DNA of 36,020 nt, from the NCBI GenBank assembly GCA_964498785.1, contig CAZCJL010000066.1, forward strand, positions 1 to 36,020. Reading direction: 5' to 3'. Below, piece by piece: positions 14,964 through 22,982 of the stretch. The notes below the pieces were generated by a model, which made no database searches, had not been told where the DNA came from, and saw only the letters and a list, made by a program, of their open reading frames with translations. Position 1 is the first letter of the stretch, and each line of letters starts with the position of its first letter. The position numbers were made by a program, and so were the translations under genes. This stretch comes from Mariaggregatimicrobium sp964498785 (GTDB lineage: Bacteria; Zhuqueibacterota; Zhuqueibacteria; Thermofontimicrobiales; Thiofontviventaceae).

Positions 14964-16368
14964 ATAATTGTGATGAAGTGATTTTTTGATGAAAATGATC
15001 AACAAGAAAAATCAGCAGTGAAAATCCCAGCCCCGGATAGATTGGCTCCAGTCCTAAAAAATACTTTCCGTTCATAGCAGGGATTAGTTTTGAAAATACC
15101 CAAAATCCTGCAATCAGTGCGCTTCCGATCATTGAAATAATGACGAACCCTTTTCTCATGCGTATTTTATCAAAAAAACTGGAGACAAGCGGAACCAATA
15201 ATGCCGGCGTTCCGATAGATCCCAAATCTTTCCAGATACGAATAATGGACTGTGCGTAATATGCAATGATGATTGCCACGACTGCGCTAACAACCAAACT
15301 CCATCGGGTGTATTGATTCACGTTAGTTTCCGGGGCATCTTTTTTCAGGCGCCAGATGACATCTCTGCCGAGCGTCATTGCTGCCAGAAATGAATAGCTG
15401 TCGATTGTAGACATGATGGTTGCCATTAATCCCACAAAAAATAATCCCCGTACAACCGGCGGCAGCACTTTCGCAGCCAGCGCCAGATAAGCAGTGACCG
15501 GATCGGCAAGGTTTGGAAGAATTGCCCGGGCATACATGCCGGTAAAAGTTGTCATGAAATCAAAAAAAATCCAGAAAAGCACGGATAGTAAAATACCGTT
15601 TTTCGCGACGCGTTCAGTTTTTGCAGCAAAACAGCGCTGGTAAAATGACGGTTCCACCAGCGTGGCCAAAGCGATGAAATACCATACAAAAATGTACTGG
15701 GCATTGTTTCCGCCGTGCCAGATAAAATGAGTCGCCGGGACATTGGTTCTCAGAAAATCAAGCCCCCCGTATTGACTAACTGCAATGGGGAGTATTAACA
15801 TAAACCCGCCAAACATAAGCGCGAACTGGAGCTTGTCCGTGCGCACAACAGAATGGAATCCACCAATCAGCACATAACACGTGGAAACAACCGCACCAAT
15901 GATGAGTCCTGTTAATAATGACCAGCCGAAGAAGAATTTCAGCAGAACGGCGAGCATCAGAATATAGGCCGCGGGAACGGTCATCACGAACAGAAATACA
16001 GCACCTATTAATGATGCGACTTTTCCGTAATGCGTATCCAATTGATGCGGTATTGTATACAATTTCAAGCGTCGGGCGCGTTTGGCGAGCAGAAGTGCGA
16101 AAATTATCGCTGCGATATAATAGGGAACGCCAAAAACCAGCCAATTTGAAATCCCATATTTATAAGAAAATTCACCCACTCCCAAAATGCCACCGTACCA
16201 CGTTGTGACGAGAGTGGCCACAAAAGAGGGCAATGTTAATTTGCGACCGGCGAGCAGGAACTCAGAAACATCGTCTGAGCGCCGGCGAAATAATTGAAAT
16301 CCGATATAAAGCAGAAAGACAAGATATAGCGCGATGATAAGTAAATCAGGTATTGTTAGTTTTTGCAT
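14935..16368 (-). CDS. Sodium:solute symporter (SSS family)
   Basis: About 477 residues from the ATG at 16368. A reading from 16407 adds 13 residues but would start inside the terminator hairpin at 16385-16412, so I prefer the inner ATG (MQKLTIPDLLIIALYL). About 13 membrane helices are visible. SSS landmarks include 'SEFLLAGRKLTLPSFVATLVTTWYGG', the TM6-like 'FALMFGGFMLILP', 'ATLVEPSFYQRCFAAKT' and 'GLMATIMSTIDSYSFLAAMTLGRDV', the last matching the conserved sodium-site helix with adjacent Ser/Thr. Substrate is unknown. It converges with the metallophosphoesterase gene. No good Shine-Dalgarno precedes the start. Confidence 0.9.
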   Translation of the reverse strand: MQKLTIPDLLIIALYLVFLLYIGFQLFRRRSDDVSEFLLAGRKLTLPSFVATLVTTWYGGILGVGEFSYKYGISNWLVFGVPYYIAAIIFALLLAKRARRLKLYTIPHQLDTHYGKVASLIGAVFLFVMTVPAAYILMLAVLLKFFFGWSLLTGLIIGAVVSTCYVLIGGFHSVVRTDKLQFALMFGGFMLILPIAVSQYGGLDFLRTNVPATHFIWHGGNNAQYIFVWYFIALATLVEPSFYQRCFAAKTERVAKNGILLSVLFWIFFDFMTTFTGMYARAILPNLADPVTAYLALAAKVLPPVVRGLFFVGLMATIMSTIDSYSFLAAMTLGRDVIWRLKKDAPETNVNQYTRWSLVVSAVVAIIIAYYAQSIIRIWKDLGSIGTPALLVPLVSSFFDKIRMRKGFVIISMIGSALIAGFWVFSKLIPAMNGKYFLGLEPIYPGLGFSLLIFLVDHFHQKITSSQLFKFRSPDRG

Positions 16369-16384
16369 AATATCGATAATAAAG

Positions 16385-16412
16385 AAAATGCCACCCGGGG
16401 ATGGCATTTTTT
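16385..16412 (-). terminator. Intrinsic terminator between M23 peptidase and symporter genes
   Basis: Perfect 9-bp stem AAAATGCCA/TGGCATTTT with a GC-rich 8-nt loop (CCCGGGGA), T-rich on both sides. It lies 31 nt past the M23 stop codon and only 16 nt before the symporter ATG. It probably ends transcription of the upstream genes; its closeness to the next start also allows attenuation or read-through control. Confidence 0.7.
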
Positions 16413-16443
16413 ACATGAAAAATAACATTAAACAAATATCCTT

Positions 16444-18741
16444 TTATTGTCCCACATAAAACCGTCGCTCAACCAACGCAACGTTCCCGATATTGTCCCT
16501 GGCCCACACAGTCGCCCGATGCCAGCCAGCTGTTAACGGTTGCTCTGGTTTGTATTTGACAATCCGTTTCTCAGGATCATATTCAGAGATAACTTTCTCA
16601 CCATCAAGCCGGATGATAATTGATCGTTCGTTTGAAATGCCAGATAGTCTGTCCCGAACGTGCGCCCGAATAAGCGGGCTCCGGTTCTGATATTGTCCGT
16701 TTTGCTTTGGAGAATAAATTTCGATTTCCGGTGGTATAGTGTCGCGCAAAATCGTCACAAATCGGAAACTGCCCAGCCTGGCGGAAATTTGGTTTGTCTG
16801 TGTATTTCGGCTTTTACCCTGGAATCCCCACCATCTTCCATTGGAACTCCCAAACACTCCGAGTTTATCTGGCAAAGGATCATCTCCCGGATATTTCAGA
16901 CTGACAAGCGCACTTCGTTTTAACGGGACATCCTGTGGTTCGATATTATATGCACGCCCGATTACATCATATTTATTTGTATCAGGAATATCTGTCTCAC
17001 TAATTCGCATGAATAAATTTCGATAGACCCGGTCATTGCCAAAAGAAACGCGGCATTTGGCGTCATCGGAAGCCATCCATCCGCCATCTTCCGGAGTAAT
17101 TGTTGCGATATCAAATTGGTCCCAGCATAACACGTCTTTGCCCGCCAAATCATGCGCCTGCACTTCAATATCCAGCGTGCCATCCTTTCCGGGGATAAAT
17201 TTATAGATGCCATAATAGCTGTTATAATTATTTTGAAATAACCCGATTTCTACAGGATAATCTCCCATTTGCTGAACAAACATTCTGGGCTGTCCTTTTA
17301 TATGCCCGTTTACCCAGAGATCCAGTCGCATAAAATCATCATAAAAATCTTTTTCAATTTGAAATTCAACCTGCGGTATCAACGAATTTATGCTGTCGCT
17401 CAAATTCACGAATAACGGGAAAGTTTCTCTGCCAGCAATATCACGTGCCGTGATCTTTAAAACTTTGACAGCAGGATTTCTGTATTTTAAGACTGGCGAT
17501 GAAATTCGTGTATCGGGTAGCAGAGACGCCTTTTGCCAGGTTTTACCGTCATTCGACGAAACAAACAATTCAGGTTCGTGAACAGTGTTTCCCTGCTCAT
17601 CAAACAAATCCTTCAAATAATGATTTCCGTTTTCATCCGCTTCAATTTGTGAAAATATTTGTGTTTTTTTACCTGTTACAAAATAACCCTGTACCGCAGA
17701 AACATTTCCATTAAAGTCCGCAGCTTCAATACGAAATTTATGAGTGCCGTTATACGTTTCATGAACATTTGCCATCAGCGTCTCAGGAAGCGGTTCGCCG
17801 TAGATCATACCAACTTCCGCGCGGTCCGGGGTATAAAAAGAGAGGGTATTTTCTTTATCGCGGTAAAGTTTTTGGTAAATTCCTATTCCGCGCTTGCGTA
17901 AGCGGTAATCTCGTTCAAAAACAATCTGGCCGGTTTCATCATAAGAAAACCGGTTATATACTGCACTAAATTTAATTTCGCCATCAATGTATAAATTCAG
18001 GCGATACGCGGCAAATGTATTCGTCACGCCATTAGCCTGGTCAAAGCAATCGATGGCAAAACCGACTTTGCCTGATACCAGAATGTTTTCATCAATCTGG
18101 TATTTACCCGGGGCAATTCGTGTCGGTCGAATTATACAGGGTTTAACATCCGAATTCACCCGGGAAGTATAATCAAGTGGAGTAATGGAAATTGCACTAA
18201 TTGCCGGAGGGATATTATCTGTCACTTTATATCCATATAAAAAGGGATTTACCGGTCGATTTCGCTTATCTCGTATTTCAAAATGGAGATGCGGAAAGCC
18301 AATTCCTGTGGACCCGGTATATGCAATCATTTCTCCCTGCTTTACGGTTAGTACACCTGCACCAATATACTTGTCAATGCGGTATTCGCCAACTCGTTTT
18401 TGTTCACTTTTCACAATTTTTTCTATTTCATCATTAAAACGTTGGAGATGTGCATAAACCACAGTTTCGCCTGTGTCCAGTTTTAAATAGAGCGCTTTCC
18501 CATATCCATAAGGCGACACCCGGATGCGTCGGATCTGCCCATCGCTGATTGCATAAACCTGATAGCCCTCCTGACCCCAGGTTTTTACATCGATGCCGGC
18601 ATGGAAATGGCCGGACCGGTATTCAGCAAAAGATGATGTTAAATAGTTACTTGCATTGGTCGGCCAAATAAATGTTTGATTTTGTGCAAAAATATTTAAA
18701 GCAATAAAAAAAATCGAACTCGCGAGAATAAGTTTCTTCAA
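16444..18741 (-). CDS. Secreted M23 (LytM-type) metallopeptidase
   Basis: About 765 residues. Start is a TTG: two consecutive TTG codons (18744, 18741) follow GGGAGGG, and 18741 gives the better 5-nt spacing. Signal peptide LKKLILASSIFFIALNIFA-Q. The M23 domain occupies ~30-170 with H-x3-D in GHFHAGIDV (His ~48, Asp ~52), YAHL, and H-x-H in GFPHLHFEIRD (~152-154), so the zinc site is complete. The remaining ~590 residues are beta-rich, with Ig-like segments near the end (IPPEIEIYSPKQ...RDRLSGISNERSIIIRLDG). Such enzymes cut peptidoglycan cross-links. The gene lies 13 nt after the glycosyltransferase gene, forming an operon, and ends at a terminator. Confidence 0.9.
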   Translation of the reverse strand: MKKLILASSIFFIALNIFAQNQTFIWPTNASNYLTSSFAEYRSGHFHAGIDVKTWGQEGYQVYAISDGQIRRIRVSPYGYGKALYLKLDTGETVVYAHLQRFNDEIEKIVKSEQKRVGEYRIDKYIGAGVLTVKQGEMIAYTGSTGIGFPHLHFEIRDKRNRPVNPFLYGYKVTDNIPPAISAISITPLDYTSRVNSDVKPCIIRPTRIAPGKYQIDENILVSGKVGFAIDCFDQANGVTNTFAAYRLNLYIDGEIKFSAVYNRFSYDETGQIVFERDYRLRKRGIGIYQKLYRDKENTLSFYTPDRAEVGMIYGEPLPETLMANVHETYNGTHKFRIEAADFNGNVSAVQGYFVTGKKTQIFSQIEADENGNHYLKDLFDEQGNTVHEPELFVSSNDGKTWQKASLLPDTRISSPVLKYRNPAVKVLKITARDIAGRETFPLFVNLSDSINSLIPQVEFQIEKDFYDDFMRLDLWVNGHIKGQPRMFVQQMGDYPVEIGLFQNNYNSYYGIYKFIPGKDGTLDIEVQAHDLAGKDVLCWDQFDIATITPEDGGWMASDDAKCRVSFGNDRVYRNLFMRISETDIPDTNKYDVIGRAYNIEPQDVPLKRSALVSLKYPGDDPLPDKLGVFGSSNGRWWGFQGKSRNTQTNQISARLGSFRFVTILRDTIPPEIEIYSPKQNGQYQNRSPLIRAHVRDRLSGISNERSIIIRLDGEKVISEYDPEKRIVKYKPEQPLTAGWHRATVWARDNIGNVALVERRFYVGQ

Positions 18742-18754
18742 CAATCCCTCCCGG

Positions 18755-20071
18755 TTATCGTTTTATCATTCTGTCCAATAATGAAGCTAATTCTCCGGTT
18801 AATTTTCGTCTGTCAAATTGAACAACATCTAATGGATTAAATTGAGATAATTCATTTTTTTGAAAATCGATCAAATCTGAATAAATTACATCTGAAATTT
18901 TCTGAATATCCCCAGGCTCAATGACGACTCCCCGATCAAGTTGCTGAATTAATCGTGGTACATATCCGTCACCGGAAATCATAAGTATTTTCTTCCCGGA
19001 ACCGAGGTATTCAAATATTTTACCCGTTATAATTTCTTCGTCTGTTTTTTTTAAAACTGTAATTAATAAAACGTGCGAAGCCATTATTTGTGCCAATGCC
19101 TGTTGATGCGGTAAATATTTAATCGGCTTAATATCAGCGTCCAGCCCGTACTTTTCCACCAGCAGATTCAGTTGACCAAAAATATCAGTTCCGATAAATT
19201 GAACATTTATATTTCCCCGCACATCCGGATGATCATTTAGCACTTTTTTGTACGCTCTTAAAAATGAATCCGGATAACTCACTTTACTAATTGAGCCGCA
19301 ATGTGTAATTGTAAATGCGCTGTTCTGCGGCGTATTCAAAACCGGCGTAAAATCACCAGGATCATATCCGTTCATGATGGTGATGAATTTTTCCTTCACC
19401 GGAAATTCGCTTTTTTGATGCAGCGTATTCGTAAGATGATCACACATGCCAACGACCCGATCAGCGTACTTCAATACCAGTTTTTCAAGAAACCGATTCA
19501 GCAGATGGTGAATGTATGTCGGGCACGGTTGACTTTCACCTCCTGTCCAGTCATCACGGAAATCGGCGATCCATTTTACGCGCGTTATTATTTTCAATAT
19601 CAATCCGGCGATATGCGCCGAATGCGGTGGTGACGTTGTATAAATGACTTTCACCTTATTTTGCCGAATCAACTGAATTGATTTAACAATGGCAAATGGT
19701 ATCCATAATATTTTGGAATCCGGGACAAGCAACCAATTCCCGATAATATTATTTAAAAAGTTAAGTAAACTCCTGGATGACCGATTGATCGTTTGTGGTG
19801 CGGAAGTTTTTAGATCACGCTTCTTAATTCTGGCTAAAATTCTGAGAGGATCCAGGGACTCTGTCCGAACGATCCGGACACTCCGGACATCCTCTGACAG
19901 CGATTCATCATGCGCATAATAGTGTACGTCTTTCACTGTCACTACGATGGGCTTCCACCCAAACTCTGCCAAATATTTAGAAAATTTTGCCGAACGTTGC
20001 GTTCCCCCCATTCCCATGGGAGGAAAATAATAACAAAGTAAAAGAACTGATCCCTTATTTTTTAAATCCAT
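18755..20071 (-). CDS. Glycosyltransferase, GT4-like (GT-B fold)
   Basis: About 438 residues from the ATG at 20071; a TTG at 20089 would add six residues, and neither has a clear ribosome site. N-terminal 'LLLCYYFPPMGMGGTQRSAKFSKYLAEFGWKPIVVTV' is the acceptor-domain opening typical of GT4 enzymes. 'VIYTTSPPHSAHIAGLILKIITRVKWIADFRDDW' and 'VVGMCDHL' follow. The donor domain has 'ITHCGSISK', 'VQFIGTD' and 'GKIFEYLGSGKKILMISG', equivalent to the E-x7-E region. Role is likely in assembling a surface polysaccharide or glycolipid. It is co-transcribed with the M23 peptidase and lies 137 nt downstream of the nucleotidyltransferase gene, which could supply its donor sugar. Confidence 0.88.
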   Translation of the reverse strand: MDLKNKGSVLLLCYYFPPMGMGGTQRSAKFSKYLAEFGWKPIVVTVKDVHYYAHDESLSEDVRSVRIVRTESLDPLRILARIKKRDLKTSAPQTINRSSRSLLNFLNNIIGNWLLVPDSKILWIPFAIVKSIQLIRQNKVKVIYTTSPPHSAHIAGLILKIITRVKWIADFRDDWTGGESQPCPTYIHHLLNRFLEKLVLKYADRVVGMCDHLTNTLHQKSEFPVKEKFITIMNGYDPGDFTPVLNTPQNSAFTITHCGSISKVSYPDSFLRAYKKVLNDHPDVRGNINVQFIGTDIFGQLNLLVEKYGLDADIKPIKYLPHQQALAQIMASHVLLITVLKKTDEEIITGKIFEYLGSGKKILMISGDGYVPRLIQQLDRGVVIEPGDIQKISDVIYSDLIDFQKNELSQFNPLDVVQFDRRKLTGELASLLDRMIKR

Positions 20072-20092
20072 TTTAAATAGTTCAACCAATTA

Positions 20093-20117
20093 TAAACGAT
20101 TGAAGTACGATCGTTTA
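20093..20117. promoter_or_regulatory. Inverted repeat upstream of glycosyltransferase gene
   Basis: Perfect 8-bp inverted repeat TAAACGAT, 9-nt spacer, ATCGTTTA, 21 nt upstream of the glycosyltransferase ATG. It could be an operator or leader hairpin. No T-tract follows on the minus strand, so it is not a good terminator. Confidence 0.35.
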
Positions 20118-20208
20118 CGAGAGAACTGCGACATTTTAAAATTATCCGTTCATTTTCAACATCAGCGCTGCAAAAACAGGAGCTGTTGTTGCCCGACGTA
20201 TTTTTATT

Positions 20209-21276
20209 TCACGAATATAGCTCCACACGACTTTGATCGCCGATCATGAATTTATGCGTTTTCGGTTTTCCGACTGCATTGATTATTTGCACATCTTTGC
20301 CCAACAAGCTGCTTTCGATCCGAATTCCCACATCAATAATTTGGCACTGGCTGAGGACGATGCTGAACTCAACCTCACTGTTGCTAATGATGCAATCATC
20401 GTAAATTGAGGTAAAGGGTCCGATATAACTATTTTTCACCACTGTATTTTTCCCGATGATTGCCGGTCCGCGAATGGTGCTGTCAATTATTTTTGCGCCA
20501 TCCTGCAGGACAACATTTCCGGCAATGAACGAATTTTCGTCTACTTCACCCCGAATGTCCGATTTTTGATGTTCCAGGATCAGGCGATTTGCCTCTAACA
20601 GATCGATTGGTTTTCCGGTATCTTTCCACCAGCCGGTGATTTCCGTAAATCCGACTTTATAATTATGATCCAGCAAATATTGATGGGCATCAGAAATTTC
20701 CAGTTCGCCTCTGGCGCTCGGTTCGATATTATTCACGGCCTCAAATATATGATGATCGTAAATATAGATTCCGGCCACAGCAAACTGGCTTCTGGGCATC
20801 CTGGGTTTTTCTTCAACCCTGACAATTCGATTGCCGTCTATTTCCGGCACTCCGAACCGTTCCGGATCTTTAACCTTCGCTAATGTTAAATAACAATTTA
20901 CGCTGTCAGCTTGAAACGCATCTATAAAGCGCTTAATTCCACCGACGACCATATTATCACCAAGATAAAAAACAAAAGGCTCTTTGCCAATAAATTCTTC
21001 TGAAATTTTAATGACATGAGCCAGACCTAAAGGAGCTTCCTGGGGAATATACGTAATTTTCACTCCCCATTTGCTGCCATCGCCAACTTCTTTGATTACC
21101 TCGTCACAATCCTGGTTCGTTAAAATTCCAACTTCCTTTATTCCTGTATCCGCCACTTTTTCAATCGCATAATGTAGAATTGGTTTATTCGCTATCGGAA
21201 TTAAATGCTTGTTCTGCGTGTGTGTTAATGGTCGTAAACGGGTTCCCTTTCCCCCGCTGGTAATCAGTGCTTTCAT
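20209..21276 (-). CDS. Long-form glucose-1-phosphate thymidylyltransferase-like nucleotidyltransferase
   Basis: About 355 residues. Two adjacent ATGs; the second (21276) is 6 nt from AAGGGG and preferred. The nucleotidyl-transfer signature is near the N-terminus (LITSGGKGTRLRPLTHTQNKHLIPI). Next come 'YIPQEAPLGLAHVIK', 'FVFYLGDNM', 'RFGVPEIDG', 'VEEKP', 'AGIYIYD' and 'GWWKDTG', all standard in sugar-nucleotidyltransferases. Beyond residue ~245 is a left-handed beta-helix tail (ENSFIAGNVVLQDGAKIIDSTIRGPAIIGKNTVV). This is the long RmlA subtype found in archaea and antibiotic clusters, not the short E. coli type, so dTDP-glucose as product is likely but not certain. It follows the cysteine hydrolase gene by 10 nt. 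Confidence 0.88.
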   Translation of the reverse strand: MKALITSGGKGTRLRPLTHTQNKHLIPIANKPILHYAIEKVADTGIKEVGILTNQDCDEVIKEVGDGSKWGVKITYIPQEAPLGLAHVIKISEEFIGKEPFVFYLGDNMVVGGIKRFIDAFQADSVNCYLTLAKVKDPERFGVPEIDGNRIVRVEEKPRMPRSQFAVAGIYIYDHHIFEAVNNIEPSARGELEISDAHQYLLDHNYKVGFTEITGWWKDTGKPIDLLEANRLILEHQKSDIRGEVDENSFIAGNVVLQDGAKIIDSTIRGPAIIGKNTVVKNSYIGPFTSIYDDCIISNSEVEFSIVLSQCQIIDVGIRIESSLLGKDVQIINAVGKPKTHKFMIGDQSRVELYS

Positions 21277-21286
21277 CATGTTCCCC

Positions 21287-21808
21287 TTATATAATTTTAG
21301 CTCCTAAAACATTTTCCATTCGAGTTAAACTGAACGTATGCCCTTCCTGATTAAAGTCCGCCACTCCATGGCGATGGACAAATACTTTGTAGTTCCGATC
21401 TCGAAGCCCGCTCACAGTATCCATCACAGAAATTGATGTGCATACTCCGACAACGTGCACCTCGTATGGCGCCAGCTTTTCGAGGGTTGCTTCCAGATTT
21501 GTCTGATAAAAACCACTAAAGCGTTTTTTATCAATGATGATATCCTTTTTAAGAACATCCAGTTCACTGATAATTTTTGCTCCGTGAGTGCCTTCGATAC
21601 AATGATCAGCGAATGTATCAAACTCGCTCTCGCCTTGTTTGTGAGCATCACACAAATAAATAACGGTTCCATTTTCGCCGCGAATGCTTTTCGCCAATTC
21701 TTTTATATACGGTACTATTTTTCGTGCTTCTTCACCGCATGGCAAAGCTCCCGATGGCTCAATGAAATCGTTTAGCATGTCGATAATCAGTAGTGCCTTG
21801 GTGCTCAT
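21287..21808 (-). CDS. Isochorismatase-like cysteine hydrolase (nicotinamidase-type)
   Basis: 173 residues. The catalytic triad of the family is visible: D10 in LLIIDMLNDF, K94/K95 in IDKKRFSGF, and C123 in VVGVCTSISV. 'DHCIEGTHGAKI' and the Asp/His-containing loop 'YLCDAHKQGESEFD' match the nicotinamidase/cysteine hydrolase subgroup. The reaction is probably amide hydrolysis, and nicotinamide is one candidate. AGGA lies 8 nt before the ATG. It is 10 nt upstream of the nucleotidyltransferase gene, so the two share a transcript without an obvious common pathway, and 117 nt downstream of the ThiF-like gene. Confidence 0.88.
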   Translation of the reverse strand: MSTKALLIIDMLNDFIEPSGALPCGEEARKIVPYIKELAKSIRGENGTVIYLCDAHKQGESEFDTFADHCIEGTHGAKIISELDVLKKDIIIDKKRFSGFYQTNLEATLEKLAPYEVHVVGVCTSISVMDTVSGLRDRNYKVFVHRHGVADFNQEGHTFSLTRMENVLGAKII

Positions 21809-21925
21809 TTTTATTATCCTTTAATTTTATCCATCACGCGCCATTTATTTGCCCCCTGTAATTTTTGTAAAAAATGAAGTTAACGTTGTGAATTATTATA
21901 ATAAAAAATTTATGTAAAATCAATA

Positions 21926-22978
21926 TTAATTTACGATATATTTCGAATATAAATTTCGTGCAATTGCAATATCTGTCGTTCCATTTATAATCGCCCGACC
22001 ATCCCGAAAAATTGAAAGCTCATAACTGTCTAATTTTAAACGTAATAAAAACTCATTATAAAGCGGATCGCCATATTCGGCTAATTGAATTGCCACCTCC
22101 ATTAAATCCAGGTCTTTTTTCTCAAAAGGAATCAATTGAACTGAATTATTGCCAATGACTGATGCATAAGTCGTACCATACTTGCCATTCAAAAAATTAT
22201 ATTGCAGATAATCGCAAACCGGACAGTTTTTTTGTTCAGTCGCTTTGTGAATATCAATTTCCTGGTATTGATTCTCCCATAAATCCAGTATACGCACTGT
22301 TCTGTTTATACTATTCGTATTTCCGCTCAAAATTTTAAGTGCCTCGGCGCATTGGAGCGATGCAATAGCGTTGACAACCGGTCCGAAAATGCCGACATCT
22401 TCAGAAGCTGGCAACCTGTCTGTCTTTTCATTGGGTTTGAAAACACATTGAAAACAGGGGGTTTCGCCAGGAATAATATTCATCGTCTTTCCGGTTCCGC
22501 CTGAACAATCGCCGTAAATCCAGGGGATTTTATTTTTGACACATACTTCGTTAAGCAAGTATCGTGTTCCAAAATTATCGGCGCCATCCATGACAAGATC
22601 AGCATTTTCAACCAGTTTTTCCACCGTATGCCGATTCACATCTTCAACGTGCGCTTCAATTTTAATCGACGCATTTATTTTTTTCAGCTTCCGTTTTGCT
22701 GCGATGGCTTTGGGCAATCCTTCCCGAATATCATTTTCATCAAATAATAATTGGTGCTGCAAATCCTTCAACTCCAGATAATCCCTGTCAACAAGGCGTA
22801 AACAGCCAATCCCGGCTCTGGCGAGAATTTGCGCGGCACCTGAACCCAATCCGCCACAACCGACAATCAGCACACAACTCTTTTTTAATCTCTCGTGTCC
22901 CGGCTTCCCGATTCGTTGATAGATGATTTGCCGTGAATATCGTTCTGTCTCATCTTTAAACACGTGTTCATGTTCCAT
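21926..22978 (-). CDS. E1-like ThiF/MoeB/HesA-family protein
   Basis: About 350 residues from the ATG at 22978, 4 nt after the amidohydrolase stop; a start at 23008 would overlap that gene. The adenylation core is intact: RYSRQIIYQRIG, GxGxxG in VGCGGLGSGAAQ (G40-G45), D64 in LVDRD, and DGADNFGTRYLLNEVC. Two zinc-binding pairs are present (CFQC near 175-178, and CPVC). The cross-over-loop cysteine of ThiF (C-D-T-x-G context) is replaced by Ser192 in LPASEDVGIFGPVV. A C-terminal ~85-residue segment (ASVIGNNSVQLIPFEKK...FRDGRAIINGTTDIAIARNLYSKYI) resembles the extra domain of Bacillus-type ThiF/MoeB homologues. Expected role: activation of a ubiquitin-like sulfur carrier (ThiS or MoaD type) for thiamine, molybdopterin or related synthesis. 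No carrier gene is adjacent. Confidence 0.88.
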   Translation of the reverse strand: MEHEHVFKDETERYSRQIIYQRIGKPGHERLKKSCVLIVGCGGLGSGAAQILARAGIGCLRLVDRDYLELKDLQHQLLFDENDIREGLPKAIAAKRKLKKINASIKIEAHVEDVNRHTVEKLVENADLVMDGADNFGTRYLLNEVCVKNKIPWIYGDCSGGTGKTMNIIPGETPCFQCVFKPNEKTDRLPASEDVGIFGPVVNAIASLQCAEALKILSGNTNSINRTVRILDLWENQYQEIDIHKATEQKNCPVCDYLQYNFLNGKYGTTYASVIGNNSVQLIPFEKKDLDLMEVAIQLAEYGDPLYNEFLLRLKLDSYELSIFRDGRAIINGTTDIAIARNLYSKYIVN

Positions 22979-22982
22979 GAGT

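Noticed and set aside
19714..19732. AATCCGGGACAAGC inside the glycosyltransferase gene resembling the palindrome at position 1
   Set aside because: It encodes conserved protein sequence and lacks the inverted partner, so it is a chance match.
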